A stretch of 64,000 nucleotides of DNA from positions 51,282,501-51,346,500 of the forward strand of contig LS997565.1 in the NCBI GenBank assembly GCA_000469685.2, in the 5' to 3' direction. Each line of letters starts with the position of its first letter. Position 1 is the stretch's first letter. Position numbers and translations under genes: made by a program. Under the pieces are notes generated by a model. It ran no database searches. It worked only from the letters and a program-made list of their open reading frames with translations, and was not told where the DNA came from. Source of the stretch: Haemonchus contortus. Taxonomy: Eukaryota; Nematoda; Chromadorea; Rhabditida; Trichostrongylidae. This document shows, piece by piece, positions 1 through 11,897 of this stretch.

Positions 1-830
1 CGAAATTCGTGAAAAGATAAGGTTATCATCCGTATTACATCTTGTCCAAATCTTGATTGGGCGCCAGTATGGTCTCTGTTCATCCCTGTCATGAGCTAAT
101 GGGATACAAGAAACCCTATAGTTTCAAACGCGATCTTCAGTGAGAAGCCATTCATCGTGTCAACGGTCGTTCAGTTACGTTCTAAGAGATCCAGTCACTA
201 ACGACACTGAAGCAGCTGTCATCACAAAGTTGTATGACGTGATCCCTGGGCATCTCTTATTTTTTCCCTCTTACTTACTTTTAGAATAAACAAAAGCAGG
301 CAAGATATTCGTTTCTCAACCAAGCTCGAACGCCGGGATTTCTTCTATAGTATTTGATTGGATTGGGTACAAGTCTCTGTGGCATAAATCAAGGCATTAA
401 GGACCGCAAGTCAAAACCATGTGCGCGAAGCTGAGAGCCTAAGCTTTTCCTCCTTGATTGATGGTCCTAGTTACTTCCTATGTCGTTTGATTTCTTCCGT
501 TTAGCTCCAGAGCTAGGTCGTTCATAATGCTGACTATAATGCCTCATGAACATCGTCTTCGTTTTATTCAACGGCATTCCGATCTGCTCGCAAGTGTTGT
601 TTGATTTGATCAGCATTCTTTCGGTCTGCTCGACATTCGTGTTATAGGAAAGGCGGAAATGGCGTAAATGCATATCGACGATCTCACTCCTATGCCTCCT
701 TCAGAAAAAACATGACGCTTTTCAAGAGCGTTCCTGAAAAGTTTAGAAGGGTGTGTTAACCTGCGAAACCCTCTCTTCACGTTGACGATCATTTTTTGTA
801 ATAGTCTAGTAAGATTCTGCTCATGAAGTT
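1..830 (-). pseudogene. RTE-type LINE reverse transcriptase remnant
   Basis: Read on the minus strand in several frames, this stretch matches the second half of the RTE/BovB-type reverse transcriptase that is abundant in hookworm genomes. Recognisable blocks in order are PSKLFRNALEK (the usual SPKLF-ATLE block), NVEQTERML, PLNKTKTMFMR, MNDLAPEL and near the window start HDRDEQRPYWRP (the usual RDRDKW-YWRPLEQ end of these ORFs). Stops and frameshifts break it everywhere, so it is a dead copy. The element runs off the left edge of the window. Family assignment is from memory of the protein pattern and was not searched. Confidence 0.6.
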
Positions 831-917
831 GAGTAAAGCGCGCAAAGTACCCTTATACTTTGCTTATTAACACCCTGGTCGCTCAAAAGTATGATCAGAC
901 GGTAAATAGTCCTCCAC

Positions 918-1392
918 AATTACGATAGTTTATGAGTATTTAGTTTCAGACGAATAATGGAATTGATAGGACGGGATGGTGCAAAAGTGGCGTGATGCGC
1001 AAAAAGTGGCGTATTTGAGGAAACGAAAGGCGTGAAAAGGCAGCAAAATTAGGGCTCGGACGAGAATATGACAAAAGTTGCACGGAAGGGGTAGGGCTGT
1101 CAGACTGTGTTTGCCTAGAGTACTGCTGGCCACAGTAAGCTGCCTGCGTGAAGCTGTGCGTCCTGTTGCGAATGCTGCAAATTCTACAGCCTCTACATCG
1201 CCAAAAACGCTGTGAACTTGTTCACCTTCAGTTGTGTACGTCGGCGGAACCGGTCTTTGGGCTCATATCACGCCTTGTCTAGCCCGTTTTTCGACCCAGC
1301 AGCGTCTCAAATGCTATATTTGGAGTCACAGGTTCATTTTAGGGAAAAATATCTCGAACCAGTTTTATCGTGAACTGTGCCCTCCGGTAAGA
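918..1392 (+). mobile_element. MITE family A, copy 1
   Basis: This is one copy of the commonest repeat in the window. A complete copy is about 400-500 bp and starts GGCACAGTTCACGATAA; it ends with the inverse, TTATCGTGAACTGTGCC. Recurrent internal words are GACGAATAATGGAAGTG, AGCTGCCTGCGTG and CTACAGCCTCTACA. It has no coding capacity. Here the left TIR is degraded and the right one (TTTTATCGTGAACTGTGCC) is clear. The structure suggests a non-autonomous DNA transposon; the superfamily is unknown. Confidence 0.65.
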
Positions 1393-2779
1393 AAAGCCGT
1401 AGTGGCGAATCTAAAAAAAAGTGAAATGCCGTGATGTGGCTGGCACTGGTCGATCCAACTGCAGAACCTATGTAGAAGAAATTGAACGCTCGTCGCATTC
1501 CATATAGGGTCATTCATGACTGTCTTTCAGTGTTAGCCTTAATGAGATCTCATTCGCGCAGTACCAGGTCAATAACTTCTATAAAGATGATCCCTGCGTG
1601 TCATTTCCGACATTACGAGGGACAGTACAAACTTGCGATAAATATTTTCTGCTTGTGGATGACTGGTACAAGTAAGCTTGTGCAAAGGTCATTTTCTCCT
1701 TTCGGACTCCTTTTTTCGTCATTCGCGTTGGTTTCAGATTTGAAAGAAAAACTTGGGATAAGGGATACGAGAAAAGCGACTGCGATATACTGCAGTTTCA
1801 CACGTCCGTGTTGGTTTTCATAAAATAGTAAGTTTTAAAACAGTCGCAATCATTCGGCTATGCTGAAAATGAGCTGATGGGTGTTCTAGTGATGTGGTAA
1901 AGGACACGAGTCCGAAGTTTGTTGGGACGTACTCTACCACACGAGACAAGCTCTACTATTTTGGCGAGGACAACAAAATGGTGACATGCTCTTTCGGGTT
2001 CCAGTTCTGTTTTGTCTGTGGCTTAACCAATGATTTTTCAGACAATTGTAACGGGCTTCAGAAACAAAATCGAGAGAAAAATCATGTCACCCACCAAGTA
2101 CGAAGTTATTTGTGCTGTAGAGAGAAAGTGGCCGTAGTAATAAAGGTTATATTGAAACAATCATCATCTGTCAAGCTAAAAGGCAACACCAGTTGTCGGT
2201 CCGGCAGTGGTAGCTAGCTGTTTCTGCTTACTTAATGCTCAAGATTTTTGATTTAGACTTCCCCATCATGAATCTTCATGGTTCAGGTGGATTCCGCTCC
2301 TCCTTTTTTCTGTCAAACCTCCCTGATTTTCAATCACCAGACAGGACACCAGGCTTAAGCCGGGTCTCATTCCCCCCTTTCAAGAGTAGTGGGAAAATTG
2401 GTTACGGGGTGGGGGGGGGGGGGAGGTAGGATTAAACTTCAGCAATGAGAACTCTACTGCGAAGAATGATGAGCAGCCGACTTAGTTATGAGTTGAGTAT
2501 CCAATTGACTTCCCCCCGCCGATGCTCCTCACCTCCTGTAGCTCATTAAAAAATGTATTATCTCGACTAAGAAACGTTCCTGAGCACAACTGGGGGTGAC
2601 TTCCTTATCTCTAGCGCTCAATGTTGAGAAGAAGCAGAATTTTCTCAGATGCATTATCCCCTCCATTTTATTATAGACATACATAGCACGATGCCAGTAC
2701 AGATCGAAATGACAGTTTTGAATCATTCGACAGCTCTCGCTCCACTCCATTGACCTACCACCAATTTACTGCTTTATGC
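1393..2779. other. Unassigned, no supported gene
   Basis: Several open stretches exist, but none has a convincing combination of start, splice sites and protein pattern. The minus-strand stretch near 1613-1801 looks like a signal peptide but lacks an ATG. A run of 13 or more G lies near 2410. The part from about 2520 to 2760 resembles repeat fragments seen again near 3340 and 51480. Confidence 0.4.
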
Positions 2780-3594
2780 ATCTCTCTCATTTATAAAGCA
2801 GTAACTCGGTGTGTCCGTTTATCGGTCTGTCCGACCGCAAAACTTTATGATTACTATAAAGGTAGTGATATGAAAACCTATCTCTATTCTACACTTCCTT
2901 CTTATATATAAGGCAGTAACTTGGTGGTTAGGTTAGTAGGATAGAGTGAGTACTGCGCAGTGAAGTAAGGGATGTTGGGTAAAGTGGTTACTTCAAAACT
3001 GTGATTTCAGACTGTACTGGCATCGTACTATGTGTGCCTCTACAAAAATCGGAGGCGATATTGTAGTTGGGAGACCTCCACTTTTCTTCAACATAAATTC
3101 AACATATGAAGGTTAGCCCTTAATTGTGCTCATTAACGTTTTTTAGCCGAGAACATACAGTTTTTGATCTGAGCTCCAGGAGGGAAAGGGAACCGAAGTG
3201 AGTGTTTCATTGTATATTCAACTTATACCCCATCCTAGCTTTTTGCACGAGCTAATAATCTCACCCCACCTTGGCTCTCCTCCCCTCCTGACTCTTAGCT
3301 CGAAACCATATACTTTCACGTAGAAGCGTTTCTGAATATAAGTCATGTCGGCTACTCCTCTGCACTCTAGCACTCTAGCCCTCAGTGTTGGGTAAAAGCG
3401 ATATTCCCTCCAACCCCCCCCCCCCCTCCTCCTCCTGCTCCTCCTTGGGTGATCTCTGACTGGTAAGAATTAATTATATAGGCTGGGTTCTCCTTATCAC
3501 TACCTTTATGTAATCATGAAGTTTTGTGCGAACGGACAGACCGACAGACCGACAAACCGATACACCGAGGTACTGCTTTATAAATACGAGAGAT
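2780..3594. mobile_element. TIR element with ~100 bp inverted repeats
   Basis: The two ends are inverted copies of each other over about 100 bp. Left: TTTATAAAGCAGTAACTCGG followed by a GGTCTGTCCG motif and TTTATGATTACTATAAAGG. The right end carries the same words in reverse, ending CCGAGGTACTGCTTTATAAA. The right arm holds a short array of a 7-8 nt GACAGACC-like repeat. The inside (about 600 bp) is non-coding and contains a poly-C tract near 3415. It abuts the next MITE directly. It looks like a non-autonomous DNA transposon; the superfamily is not assignable. Confidence 0.65.
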
Positions 3595-3597
3595 TTT

Positions 3598-4041
3598 AAG
3601 GCCTCCGTTCACGATAATAGTGGGGTTAGTTTTAGAAGAATAGTGGAAGTGATAATTCAGATCGGGCAAAAGTGGCGAAGAAAACGCGTAAATCGTTCTG
3701 AAAAATATATTAAAAGGAAAAGTAGTGAAGTTAAAGTTTTACGAAAGTGTGACGAAAAAAGGTATATAAGCTCGCCAGATGTGTATGCTATTGCATGCAG
3801 CTGGCTACAGTAAGAAGCTTGTGTGCAAATGTGCGTCCCTGTGCGAATGGTGCAACCTCTGCAGCCTCTATAACGTTTTAAGAACTCGTACGTCTTCGGG
3901 TGTGTACGTTGGCAAATGCATTTCGTGCCCTTACTGCGCTCTATCTAAGCCGTTTTTCAATCCGACAGCCTCTTTCGGAGTCTTAGGATCATCCTAGACG
4001 AAGTTTCAGGAACCTGTTTTTATAGTGAACTATGTCTTTGA
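3598..4041 (+). mobile_element. MITE family A, copy 2
   Basis: This is a near-complete copy with both TIRs (CGTTCACGATAA at the left, TATAGTGAACTATGTC at the right, slightly mutated). It lies 0.4 kb downstream of the lipase stop codon. Confidence 0.65.
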
Positions 4042-4452
4042 CCCATATGCTCGTTCCACTTGGTGAACAGCAACACCTCGCTGACATAGCGTTTCTGATC
4101 TGTATCAAAATAGCAGCAGCCAAGTCAACAAAAAAGACCAGTAACGCGTAACCTTTCTGATTCCCATCATTCGACATATTATGGTACATGCTGTATCGAA
4201 CTTTAATCCCTGTAGAACATTGGGAATAGTTGATAACTTTATACAAATAGGAACTCCACAGAACGGTATTCATGAACAAACCAATATTATCATTCATTTG
4301 TAAAGCTGTTGTCTGATGATCAACACCCGAATAATTGAGAAAAAATGTAGCATAATATATTAAACAGTATCATAAGGAATACTTTATACTGTTGCTTTCA
4401 AATATGAAGGAGAGCGAATTGACTCATTTGAATATGATACTGCGCTCAAAAC

Positions 4453-6900
4453 TCATTCGGGCATTACCTCAAACATGTCCAAAGGAGTATCGGAGGAGTG
4501 GAAGGGTAGGCCCGATTTTACGCATCCGCTCACCCCATACGTAGAGACATGCTTTCCGAAGTAATGGGTATGCTCGTAAATACTGGCAGCGAACCATAAA
4601 CCGTCGCTGCACTCGAGGGCCTCGCCTTCTGAAGGTCATCACAACTTAGTAAAGAGCACCATTCTTTCGGAAGAGAAAAGCATAATAAATCTCCTTACCA
4701 CTACATATTTTGACTTCATGCGGATCCATTTTGCTTTTGTAGAAAGCCTGAAAAACCCAGATTGAATTGATTTGAATGCACCATTGGAAACAATTAATGT
4801 CGTAAGCGAAACCTCCTGTCTGTGATGATAGTATCCCCCAATTGGACCAAGAGGAATGTGTGGAACAATGTCTCGCCAATGGGTCACGCGGAACGAGTAC
4901 TCCAACTGAAACGGAAAAGGTTCCTAAACACTCCTTTTCTCCTAAAACATTGCAATGACTACTACTAAGTCGTTCAATTTTCCATCAGTCCATTATCAAG
5001 TGATGATTTTATGAGCCAAATTTCATGTGGGGGCGTACATGGGTGTAGATGCAAGCACTCAGTTCAAAGGCAGAATCTTCATGGACCTCCGATGTCGAGC
5101 ATATTGACAAGTGATGAATGGAAGCAGACGAATGTCAGAAAGTGAAACTTCGCAGCAGGTCAAACAGAACTGCAATACCTTCTCTTACCCCTAACGTGCT
5201 CTTCTCCACATTGTAGCATGCTACTTTTTTCCTTATTTTTTTTATACGTAAGGTGTGTTGGCTGTGGCTGGAATACTTTATAAAGTGAGTATGGCAAAGT
5301 ACTTTGTAGCTGTTAGAATTGCTTCTGGTGATGTTTGAATGGAACAGTTTCGCACGCCTCCAAATCGGTAAGCTAGGCGAGGTATGGACAGAGCTTAAAG
5401 AGCTGCGATGCTGCTAGCTTAACAGAATGGCATTCGCACGGTGCGATAGTTGTCTGAAAAAGCGCATTTCACAATAATTCCGGGGCGTCTGGTTTTAGAC
5501 GAATTATGGAAGTGGTAGTCAAGAAAAGCGCAAAAGTTGTATAGAAAACGCAAAAATCGGCGTATCTACAGAATAGAAGGCTTCAAAAAAGAAGTTAAAA
5601 CAGAGGTTGGACGAGAATGTGACGACAAAAGTTGCATGAAGGGGGTATTCGGTCGAGCTGTTCAATATGGGTACCATTGCGCACGGTTGACTACTGTAAG
5701 CTCCCTACGAGCAATGCGTGTGTACCGGTGCGGATGGCGGCCCCTACAGCCTCTACAGTGGTAAGAACTCGTCCATCTTTATGTGTCCAGCTTTGAGGCC
5801 CTTACGACGCGTTATTTGCACCGTTCCCAGGTCCGACAACATCTCTTGGATATTCCTGGCTGGGGGGTCACAGTTTAACCCTGAAGAGAAACATTGAAAG
5901 TCATATTTAGTGAAATACGCCTTTAATGGACATTATCTTGGCAATTCTCATGTGCTGTCTTCCTCGTGAATTAGTGAGAATATCAGAAACTAGATTACCT
6001 TCACTATATTCCAACCATTCACACCGTAGAACACCGACTTATCGTACCTGTTTGTTGTGGTTTTCCGAGAAGTGAGCATTCCCAGTTCTGGGCTGCCCGA
6101 ATGTGATAAGTTTGATTTGACTTGAGTTCGCACTGCGCGACCCAATCAAATAGGAAGCGGCCAGAGACGCTATAGAGCCTCCTAGAGAGTGACCGGTAAC
6201 CTGAACAACTCAAATTCGCGATGAGTTTGTGTGTTTACTCGAACTCGAATTTTTACCCAAATTTCGTAGTCTGGATACATTTCTCGTAGAGCGTAAAAGT
6301 CGTTATTCATTCCTGCACTCCAAATGCTGCTGAAAGCATCGCCGAAGTATGCTGATATCCTCCCTCCAAACAGCCATGAAGCCTACAAGTAGTTCTCGAA
6401 TCCGTCATTGGGGCTGTTGATGCTAAGACTATCAAATAAACTGATAATTTTACCAACTGCACGAAGATCGTTTTCATTATTTCTGCAAGCAATTGAGATA
6501 ATCGCATAGTACCCCTGAAAAACGGTTCCGGGGCGAAATTGGGCAAACCACGCAGAATGGAGAACTACGTGTATGCTAACCTGAAACTCAGAACAATCGC
6601 CTTTTGCGGGTGGAGAACGGCAGTGAACCCGGAGCAATTATCTTTTTTAAACGCGTCACATCTTACGTGGACTTGGCGAAACACCTGAACATCGGAAATT
6701 GAATTTCCTGTTAGATGGCTTGGAGTAGAAAGTTGAAAGCTTACTGTCGAGTTCGGAAACAGTCGATCGAGGCATTTTTGCGGGTTGTTCGAATAGGCAG
6801 CCGCACTGAGTGGAAACATAAAATTCCTCGCCAACGAGTCTGAATACTGCGCCGCAGCATTCGTGGATACCACAAGGGAGACGAATAGGAGAAGAATCAT
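4453..6900 (-). CDS. Secreted class 3 lipase, complete eight-exon gene
   Basis: An alpha/beta hydrolase of the lipase class 3 family, predicted to hydrolyse acylglycerols outside the cell or in the gut lumen. Exons (minus strand) are 6900-6745, 6684-6581, 6514-6454, 6382-6257, 6200-6048, 4905-4813, 4747-4699 and 4628-4453. All join in phase and encode about 305 aa, a normal length for the small nematode members. Residues 1-18 (MILLLFVSLVVSTNAAAQ) form a signal peptide. Then follow YSDSLARNFMFPLSAAAYS, AIVLSFRGT (oxyanion region), VTGHSLGG with nucleophile Ser154, LITFGQPRTGN, and HWRDIVPHIPLGPIGGYYHH with Asp212. The usual C-terminal DH-x-x-YF block appears as EHTHYF with His267. Donors are GTAAGC, GTTAGC, GTAAAA, GTACGA, GTTTCG and GTAAGG; acceptors are mostly TTCAG. 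The 1.1 kb intron 5 holds a MITE. The last exon reads through YGVSGC to a TGA at 4453; an extra splice there cannot be excluded. Confidence 0.88.
5455..5895 (+). mobile_element. MITE family A, copy 3 (in lipase intron 5)
   Basis: Begins with a degraded TIR (TTTCACAATAATTCC) and carries the internal AATTATGGAAGTGGTAG and CTACAGCCTCTACA words. The right end decays after GGGGTCACAG. It explains why this intron is 1.1 kb while the other lipase introns are 56-71 nt. Confidence 0.6.
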
Positions 6901-6912
6901 CTTGACACTCAG

Positions 6913-6930
6913 TCTAGAAGTAGGTAAAGC
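6913..6930 (-). promoter_or_regulatory. Possible spliced-leader acceptor of the lipase
   Basis: The sequence CTACTTCTAG ends 13 nt before the lipase ATG at 6900. An outron acceptor this close to the start is typical of SL1 trans-spliced nematode genes. It could also be an ordinary acceptor for an unseen 5' exon. Confidence 0.4.
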
Positions 6931-7181
6931 AGACTCGGCCCGGAAGAGCAATCACTATTTTGCATTTTTTTAATGATTCGAGGTAAAGGGAAACCTTTTA
7001 GAAGGTTCAGTGCAAGCACTCGGCTCCTAAAATAACCTCAAGTTGGAATAAAAATCAGTGGACGCAGGATTTGGCAACATAACCCCTTTCGCGGTATAAC
7101 CATTCTTGAATGTAAGAATTTTCACCTGCTACTTTACGACGCGTCAAAAAGGGACCTCGGGCAAGGACATGGGAGGGTCAC

Positions 7182-7248
7182 GGGGGTAGTGTTGGGCAGC
7201 TAAGAGGTTAGCACTGCAATACGAACTCGTGTTCGAGCCAGGACCCTC
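7182..7248 (+). repeat. tRNA-like SINE head (weak)
   Basis: GGGGGTAGTG, a GAGGTTAGCACTG stretch and a B-box-like GTTCGAGCC (7231-7239) occur in the order and spacing of a tRNA-derived pol III promoter. It does not fold as a clean tRNA, so a SINE fragment is more likely than a tRNA gene. Confidence 0.3.
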
Positions 7249-7464
7249 AGGCGGAGTACGTGGGAACCGAGTGGCCATTCTAAACCTTCGTCCGTTTGTT
7301 CAAGATAGCAAGAACTGTGAGCAGAGAACCATTCAGAATGTTCATGTGGATTTCTACATTTCGGTTTTGAACAATATGAGGGTGAGAAAATTACGTCGGA
7401 TCTTGCATGACTCATGAGCTAGTATGTGTTACGCTACTCAAGGGTAAGTTAAGCATCTTTCTAG

Positions 7465-7824
7465 TTAGAGATAATCGTAGGTTGTGAAGATGAGAAAGGT
7501 GCGGCGGTCCGATTTCTTGAACAGTGGGCCGTCATTAGACACTCAATTAAAGCCGCCGTAGAATTTCGACGTTTCTTGAGGTCGGTCAGAGCAGCTGTTC
7601 GGTCAAAAATCAGGAACTCCTTTTATAGGGCTTTGCTTCAGAAAAAAACGATATCATACGATTTCCTGCAACGACTGATATCAGCTACCCTTTCTTCTAT
7701 TCAGACACTGTCTGACAAGGTCTCTGTCAAATTCTTGATCGATAGCAACGCCACTTACACGCACTTTCCACGCGTCACAGGCTTCGTTGCAAAGTTGGCA
7801 CGAGGCAGTGGGCTTCTAGAATAG
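7465..7824 (+). CDS. Unidentified exon-like open stretch of 120 codons
   Basis: It follows a good acceptor (CATCTTTCTAG) and stays open for 120 codons to a TAG at 7822-7824. The peptide is basic, with segments such as RFLEQWAVIRH, AAVEFRRFLRS and VRSKIRNSFYR, then a more hydrophobic C-terminal part. The product is not recognised. No upstream exon with an ATG is visible. It could be the last exon of a plus-strand gene divergent from the lipase, or a chance open frame. Confidence 0.25.
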   Translation, partial: LEIIVGCEDEKGAAVRFLEQWAVIRHSIKAAVEFRRFLRSVRAAVRSKIRNSFYRALLQKKTISYDFLQRLISATLSSIQTLSDKVSVKFLIDSNATYTHFPRVTGFVAKLARGSGLLE

Positions 7825-9853
7825 GTTTAACGGAAGTATACTTAGTGGTTGTTCTTCAATATGCGAACACCTGGTGAGATCCCCCATAAATCGCCCATGG
7901 TGTGGGATTTGCAACCATATGGAAGAACCATAAAAGACCTCATCTTTCAAACAGCTGATAAGCAGATTCCTGCTTGATAACAGGTGAATCTGTCAGCTGG
8001 GAGGTGATATCTCTTCGAATGGGTTTAACTGACATCTCAATCATTTATCCAAATCAGTCGATTGGCAGAAAACTCAGAGGCGTAAAAATCAGAGCTCAGA
8101 AGTTAAAATGTGCTTCATTTGAACTGGCGATAGAATTTCTGTGTTAAAAAAACCTAAAGTTGCAAAAACCCACTTCCATGCAAAATTCGCTTTCGAACTA
8201 TGAGGAACTCTTCTGGAGGAGAAGATCGAATCGCCACTGATTCAAAACGCCGAATAAGGCAGTACTTATGCTAGGCTTAGTGGTCTACTTGTAGAATTGC
8301 CGCTTCAACTGTGCAAAATTTGTGAAATACCCAGAGAAGGTTTTCACTGGAAGGAAAATAAATCCCGAGCTCAGCAACAGAAGTGTACCAGGATCGGTGA
8401 GGTGGTCACCTCGTACAAAACGCTGGTATAGGGTAAAAATTGAGCTCTCAATTGACTCATACACTCCGGCGCTCCTTCCCTCCTTAGGCTTAGATGGAAA
8501 GAAATGTTTGAATTCGCCTAAGAAATGTTTCTAAGCATCAGTATGAGCTCGCGAAGGTGGGTACCCATCTTGTGTGCGCTCTTGCGCTTGAAGGCACAGT
8601 TCACGATAAAAATTGTTCCTGAAATTTCCTTCTAGACCAAACTTGTGGTTCCCAAGCATATTGCATCGGCCACCTCCGAACCGAAAACGGCCTATACAAT
8701 GCCAATATAGTATCCAAAACCGGTCGACCGTCACAGTCACTCAAAGTGACCGTGTTATGCCGGCCTTGTTATCACTGCACCATATGTAGAGCAGAATGCA
8801 CAAACACCTGTGCAAATTGTTCTACTAGCATCGGTGTGAAGTTAATGAAGGAAAAGTCGCTCAGACATTAATTCAGAAGTCTATTCAGCTTGTTTGCACT
8901 GAAGTACCCACAGCGGAGTTTGACTGTGTTGCTCTGACTATGGCCGACTCCATTCGATGCGATGGATCCTGATTCTAATAAACAGACCAGTGATTGCACT
9001 TCAATGTTCGACCATTCTTACTGATTTCTACGCGTTCGTAAATAATTTCTTCTTCTTTTCAGCGACGACATGCCATTCATTTGTTTACTTTGAAATCACG
9101 TGATTGGGTGATTTTCAACGTTCCACTTTATCGTCTTCCACTGACATTTCCATGCTTTTTTTCCTGATTTTATGAGCCTATATCACTCCGTACTACAAAG
9201 ATACACTTTTTAGCAGACCTTAGCGATAGACGAATTTGGAGAGGAGACACCCGGCAATGTAACTCGACCCTGTTCGGATTTTTCTTTCGGATGGCACATG
9301 GGTCTCCATTATTTATTTTAAAATAGATACCCCCAAAATAATCTGAGCTGTGTCTTTAAGCAACTTTGGCATTCTACGTCTTAATGATACAACCACCCAT
9401 GAATTTCACCAAAACTCTCGTTCCAGGGCACTTCAGGAAAAAAGGCTCATAGAAGTTGTGTCCTACTCGATCGTAACTTGTCGACCATCATCGAGTTCCA
9501 TCTCAGTAACATGGTCAGTTTTCTCTTCATTTTTCGGAAAAGGTCCTTTTGCGTATATTGCTAAGAGATGCAACTACAAACCAAGTCAACTTATTCAGCA
9601 GTCAAATGATGGCAAAGAGAGTAAGTTGCGTGATTAGTAATGAATTGAGCCCTCGTTCCTCCGAATTCCTCGAAAATGCGATTGTCTGAGCTAAAGTAAA
9701 GGCTATCAGTGTGCTCCTGTTCAAGTTGGTGCCTCAACCCTTGATGATTGCTTTCTTGAGCTCACTAATACTTCGAACTGAATGCTTCCTTTACAAATCT
9801 TAATTATCATGAATCTCCTACGTTTTCCATCAAACCATACATTTCTAGTGAAT
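7825..9853. other. Unassigned; one MITE A fragment
   Basis: No gene is supported. A short piece of MITE family A on the reverse orientation (GGCACAGTTCACGATAA at 8590-8608) is the only recognisable item. Two TGATAA motifs occur near 7957 and 7975. Confidence 0.4.
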
Positions 9854-10060
9854 TCAATTCAGGGTTATTTGCTGGGCAAGGCAAGAAGATGAACTGTTGC
9901 CGACTAAACCTGGCCTGGCTGCTCCGACTGAGGTGAATCGAGGCATTATCTTGCATGAGTACGGGGTTCTGATGCCAATTCTGACAAAAAAAAGAAGAAG
10001 AGCACGGTGCATTACGCCTCGATAAACAGAGGAGTTGAGCTCATTCGGAACAAAACATAA
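9854..10060 (-). pseudogene. Tc1-like transposase remnant
   Basis: The minus strand holds MQDNASIHLSRS followed by FLPCPANNPELN. These correspond to the QDNA-x-H and LPWPA-SPDLNPIE blocks around the second and third catalytic carboxylates of Tc1-family DDE transposases. An upstream piece in another frame (NSSVYRGVMHRALLLFF) fits the region before that block. It is frameshifted and ends just after the PELN block, so it is inactive. Confidence 0.6.
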
Positions 10061-10340
10061 ATAAGGATGGGCGATTTTGCGATTTGACACTCCCTGTTCC
10101 TCTTCTGCGGGAATTTGACCTCTCTCAGCCGGACAGGGATCCTTCACCCACAACTTGAAATTGGTAGACTTCGCACAAATTAAGCAGTTGTGTAGCAGTT
10201 GTGTGAGATGAAAATGGAAAACGACGAGAAAATATGAGGTGGCTGTGTTATTTGGGAACATAGGTAAAGTGACGTTTTCTGAGAAAGTCAAGGGGAACTT
10301 GCCTATGATCTTCAGATGAGGCTTGCTGTTGGTCCACAAT

Positions 10341-11897
10341 TTACGCTACGAGGGGCACAGTTTTTGCATTGAGTCTTTTCCTGAAGTGCTCTGCAACGTG
10401 AGTTTGGAGAAATTCAAGGGTAACTGTATCTGTTAGGGAACGCGGTTTAGCTCGTTCAATTTTGCCTTAGGAAATTTCAATTGGTTTTTGGAAAAATTCC
10501 ACTAATTGGTTTTCAAAAAATCGCCGGCTGCGGTTTTGAGTGTCTCCCCTGTTTTGCAGTGTTACCCTTCTTTTAGGTTTTCATCAGACAGGTTTTCAAA
10601 GAGCCCGTTGAAATCTCTCGGACAGAATTTCGGGAACACACTCTTGCTCGGTGCATTTCTCTCATTTATCTCGCGAGGCTTGTATCCTTGGTATTGGAAT
10701 CATGGTACCGAAATCAAAATAAGGTTCAACGCTCGCAGTGAGGAATCGTAACACTATGTGAAAACAGCGATTTCTTTATTTCAGAATAAGTCGCTTGAAA
10801 GCTCATTCCTTCTAAGGACATGTGTGGGATTCCAGCATCTTATCTGATGCCTAATTCTGTCCTATGACTATGCTATTCAAAAGAGACCGTCGACTTAGTG
10901 TAAATATTTACTACTATTTAAAATTCATAGACTTACCAAAGCATGTTTCGTGTGAGAAAAAGTGGTTTGTTTTTGTTTTTCTACGTATCACAATATCAAT
11001 CAGACATAGTCCAGTTTTAGTTGACCACATGGTAAGGCAAAAGTTTATTCGATGTGGGTTCGATAAATGCATAAAAGAAACCGAATGTTCGTGAGTCACC
11101 CAGTCTCAGAGGAGCCGGTTAGCAAAGTGTTCGACGATGGTGCAACATGCGAAAATGAGGAGAAAGTCACAAACGTCTGCTGAAACGAAATTTGCCGAGA
11201 CAATTAGAAAGCGATGAAAAAGTTGAGGACTGGATGAAAAGTCGAGTTTTGATGGAAAGGATAGGGGGTGGTGAAGCTGCTGATGGATATGGAAGAGATA
11301 AGTTTTTGGTTGACCAACAGACGAGTGTTTACTTTACTTAAATTTTGTTTAATTTATTATATTCTTGTTGATTATAGTCGTTGACGTCAATTGGGCTTGA
11401 AGCAATATATGATTGGGTAAAAAAGCCGTAGAAGGTTCTGAATGAAGATGCCACTGTGGTTCTTCTCTGAATGCTCTTGTTCTCACTTCGCTCTTTTAAG
11501 AAATGATAGCCCAATCGGTTTTGCCTCCACGGACCACAATTTATATTTTCGACCTGAAGAATTGTACAGATAAGTGGCCAACACATGCTTTTCGACAATC
11601 CTCCACATTGACCTTTCTCTAACTTTCATTTTAATAATGACCGCGTTGTACTGGTAACCTAGATGACTAGCATCTTTTTTTCAAAAGTCTAATTTTGGCT
11701 GAGAGCTTTTGTTGCAAAGTTGTGAATAGGTGCCGTAGGATTACTATTCAATGGCAGGCGGTTATGAATGATGCGCGATTGTCCTTTCCTATTCCCTCCC
11801 TCATCACGGAAAGCGTCCGTTCCGTGCGTACATTGAATCTAGGTCAGCCGCCCATTTCTCGAGCTGCGCACCCCACTGCGCTCTCGAGATCGCATTA
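10341..11897. other. Unassigned, no supported gene
   Basis: I see no exon pattern, RNA gene or structured repeat that can be named here. Confidence 0.4.

Noticed and set aside
1613..1801. Minus-strand peptide resembling a signal peptide with a dibasic KR site
   Set aside because: The frame opens with GTG, not ATG, and no upstream in-frame ATG or clear splice partner exists.
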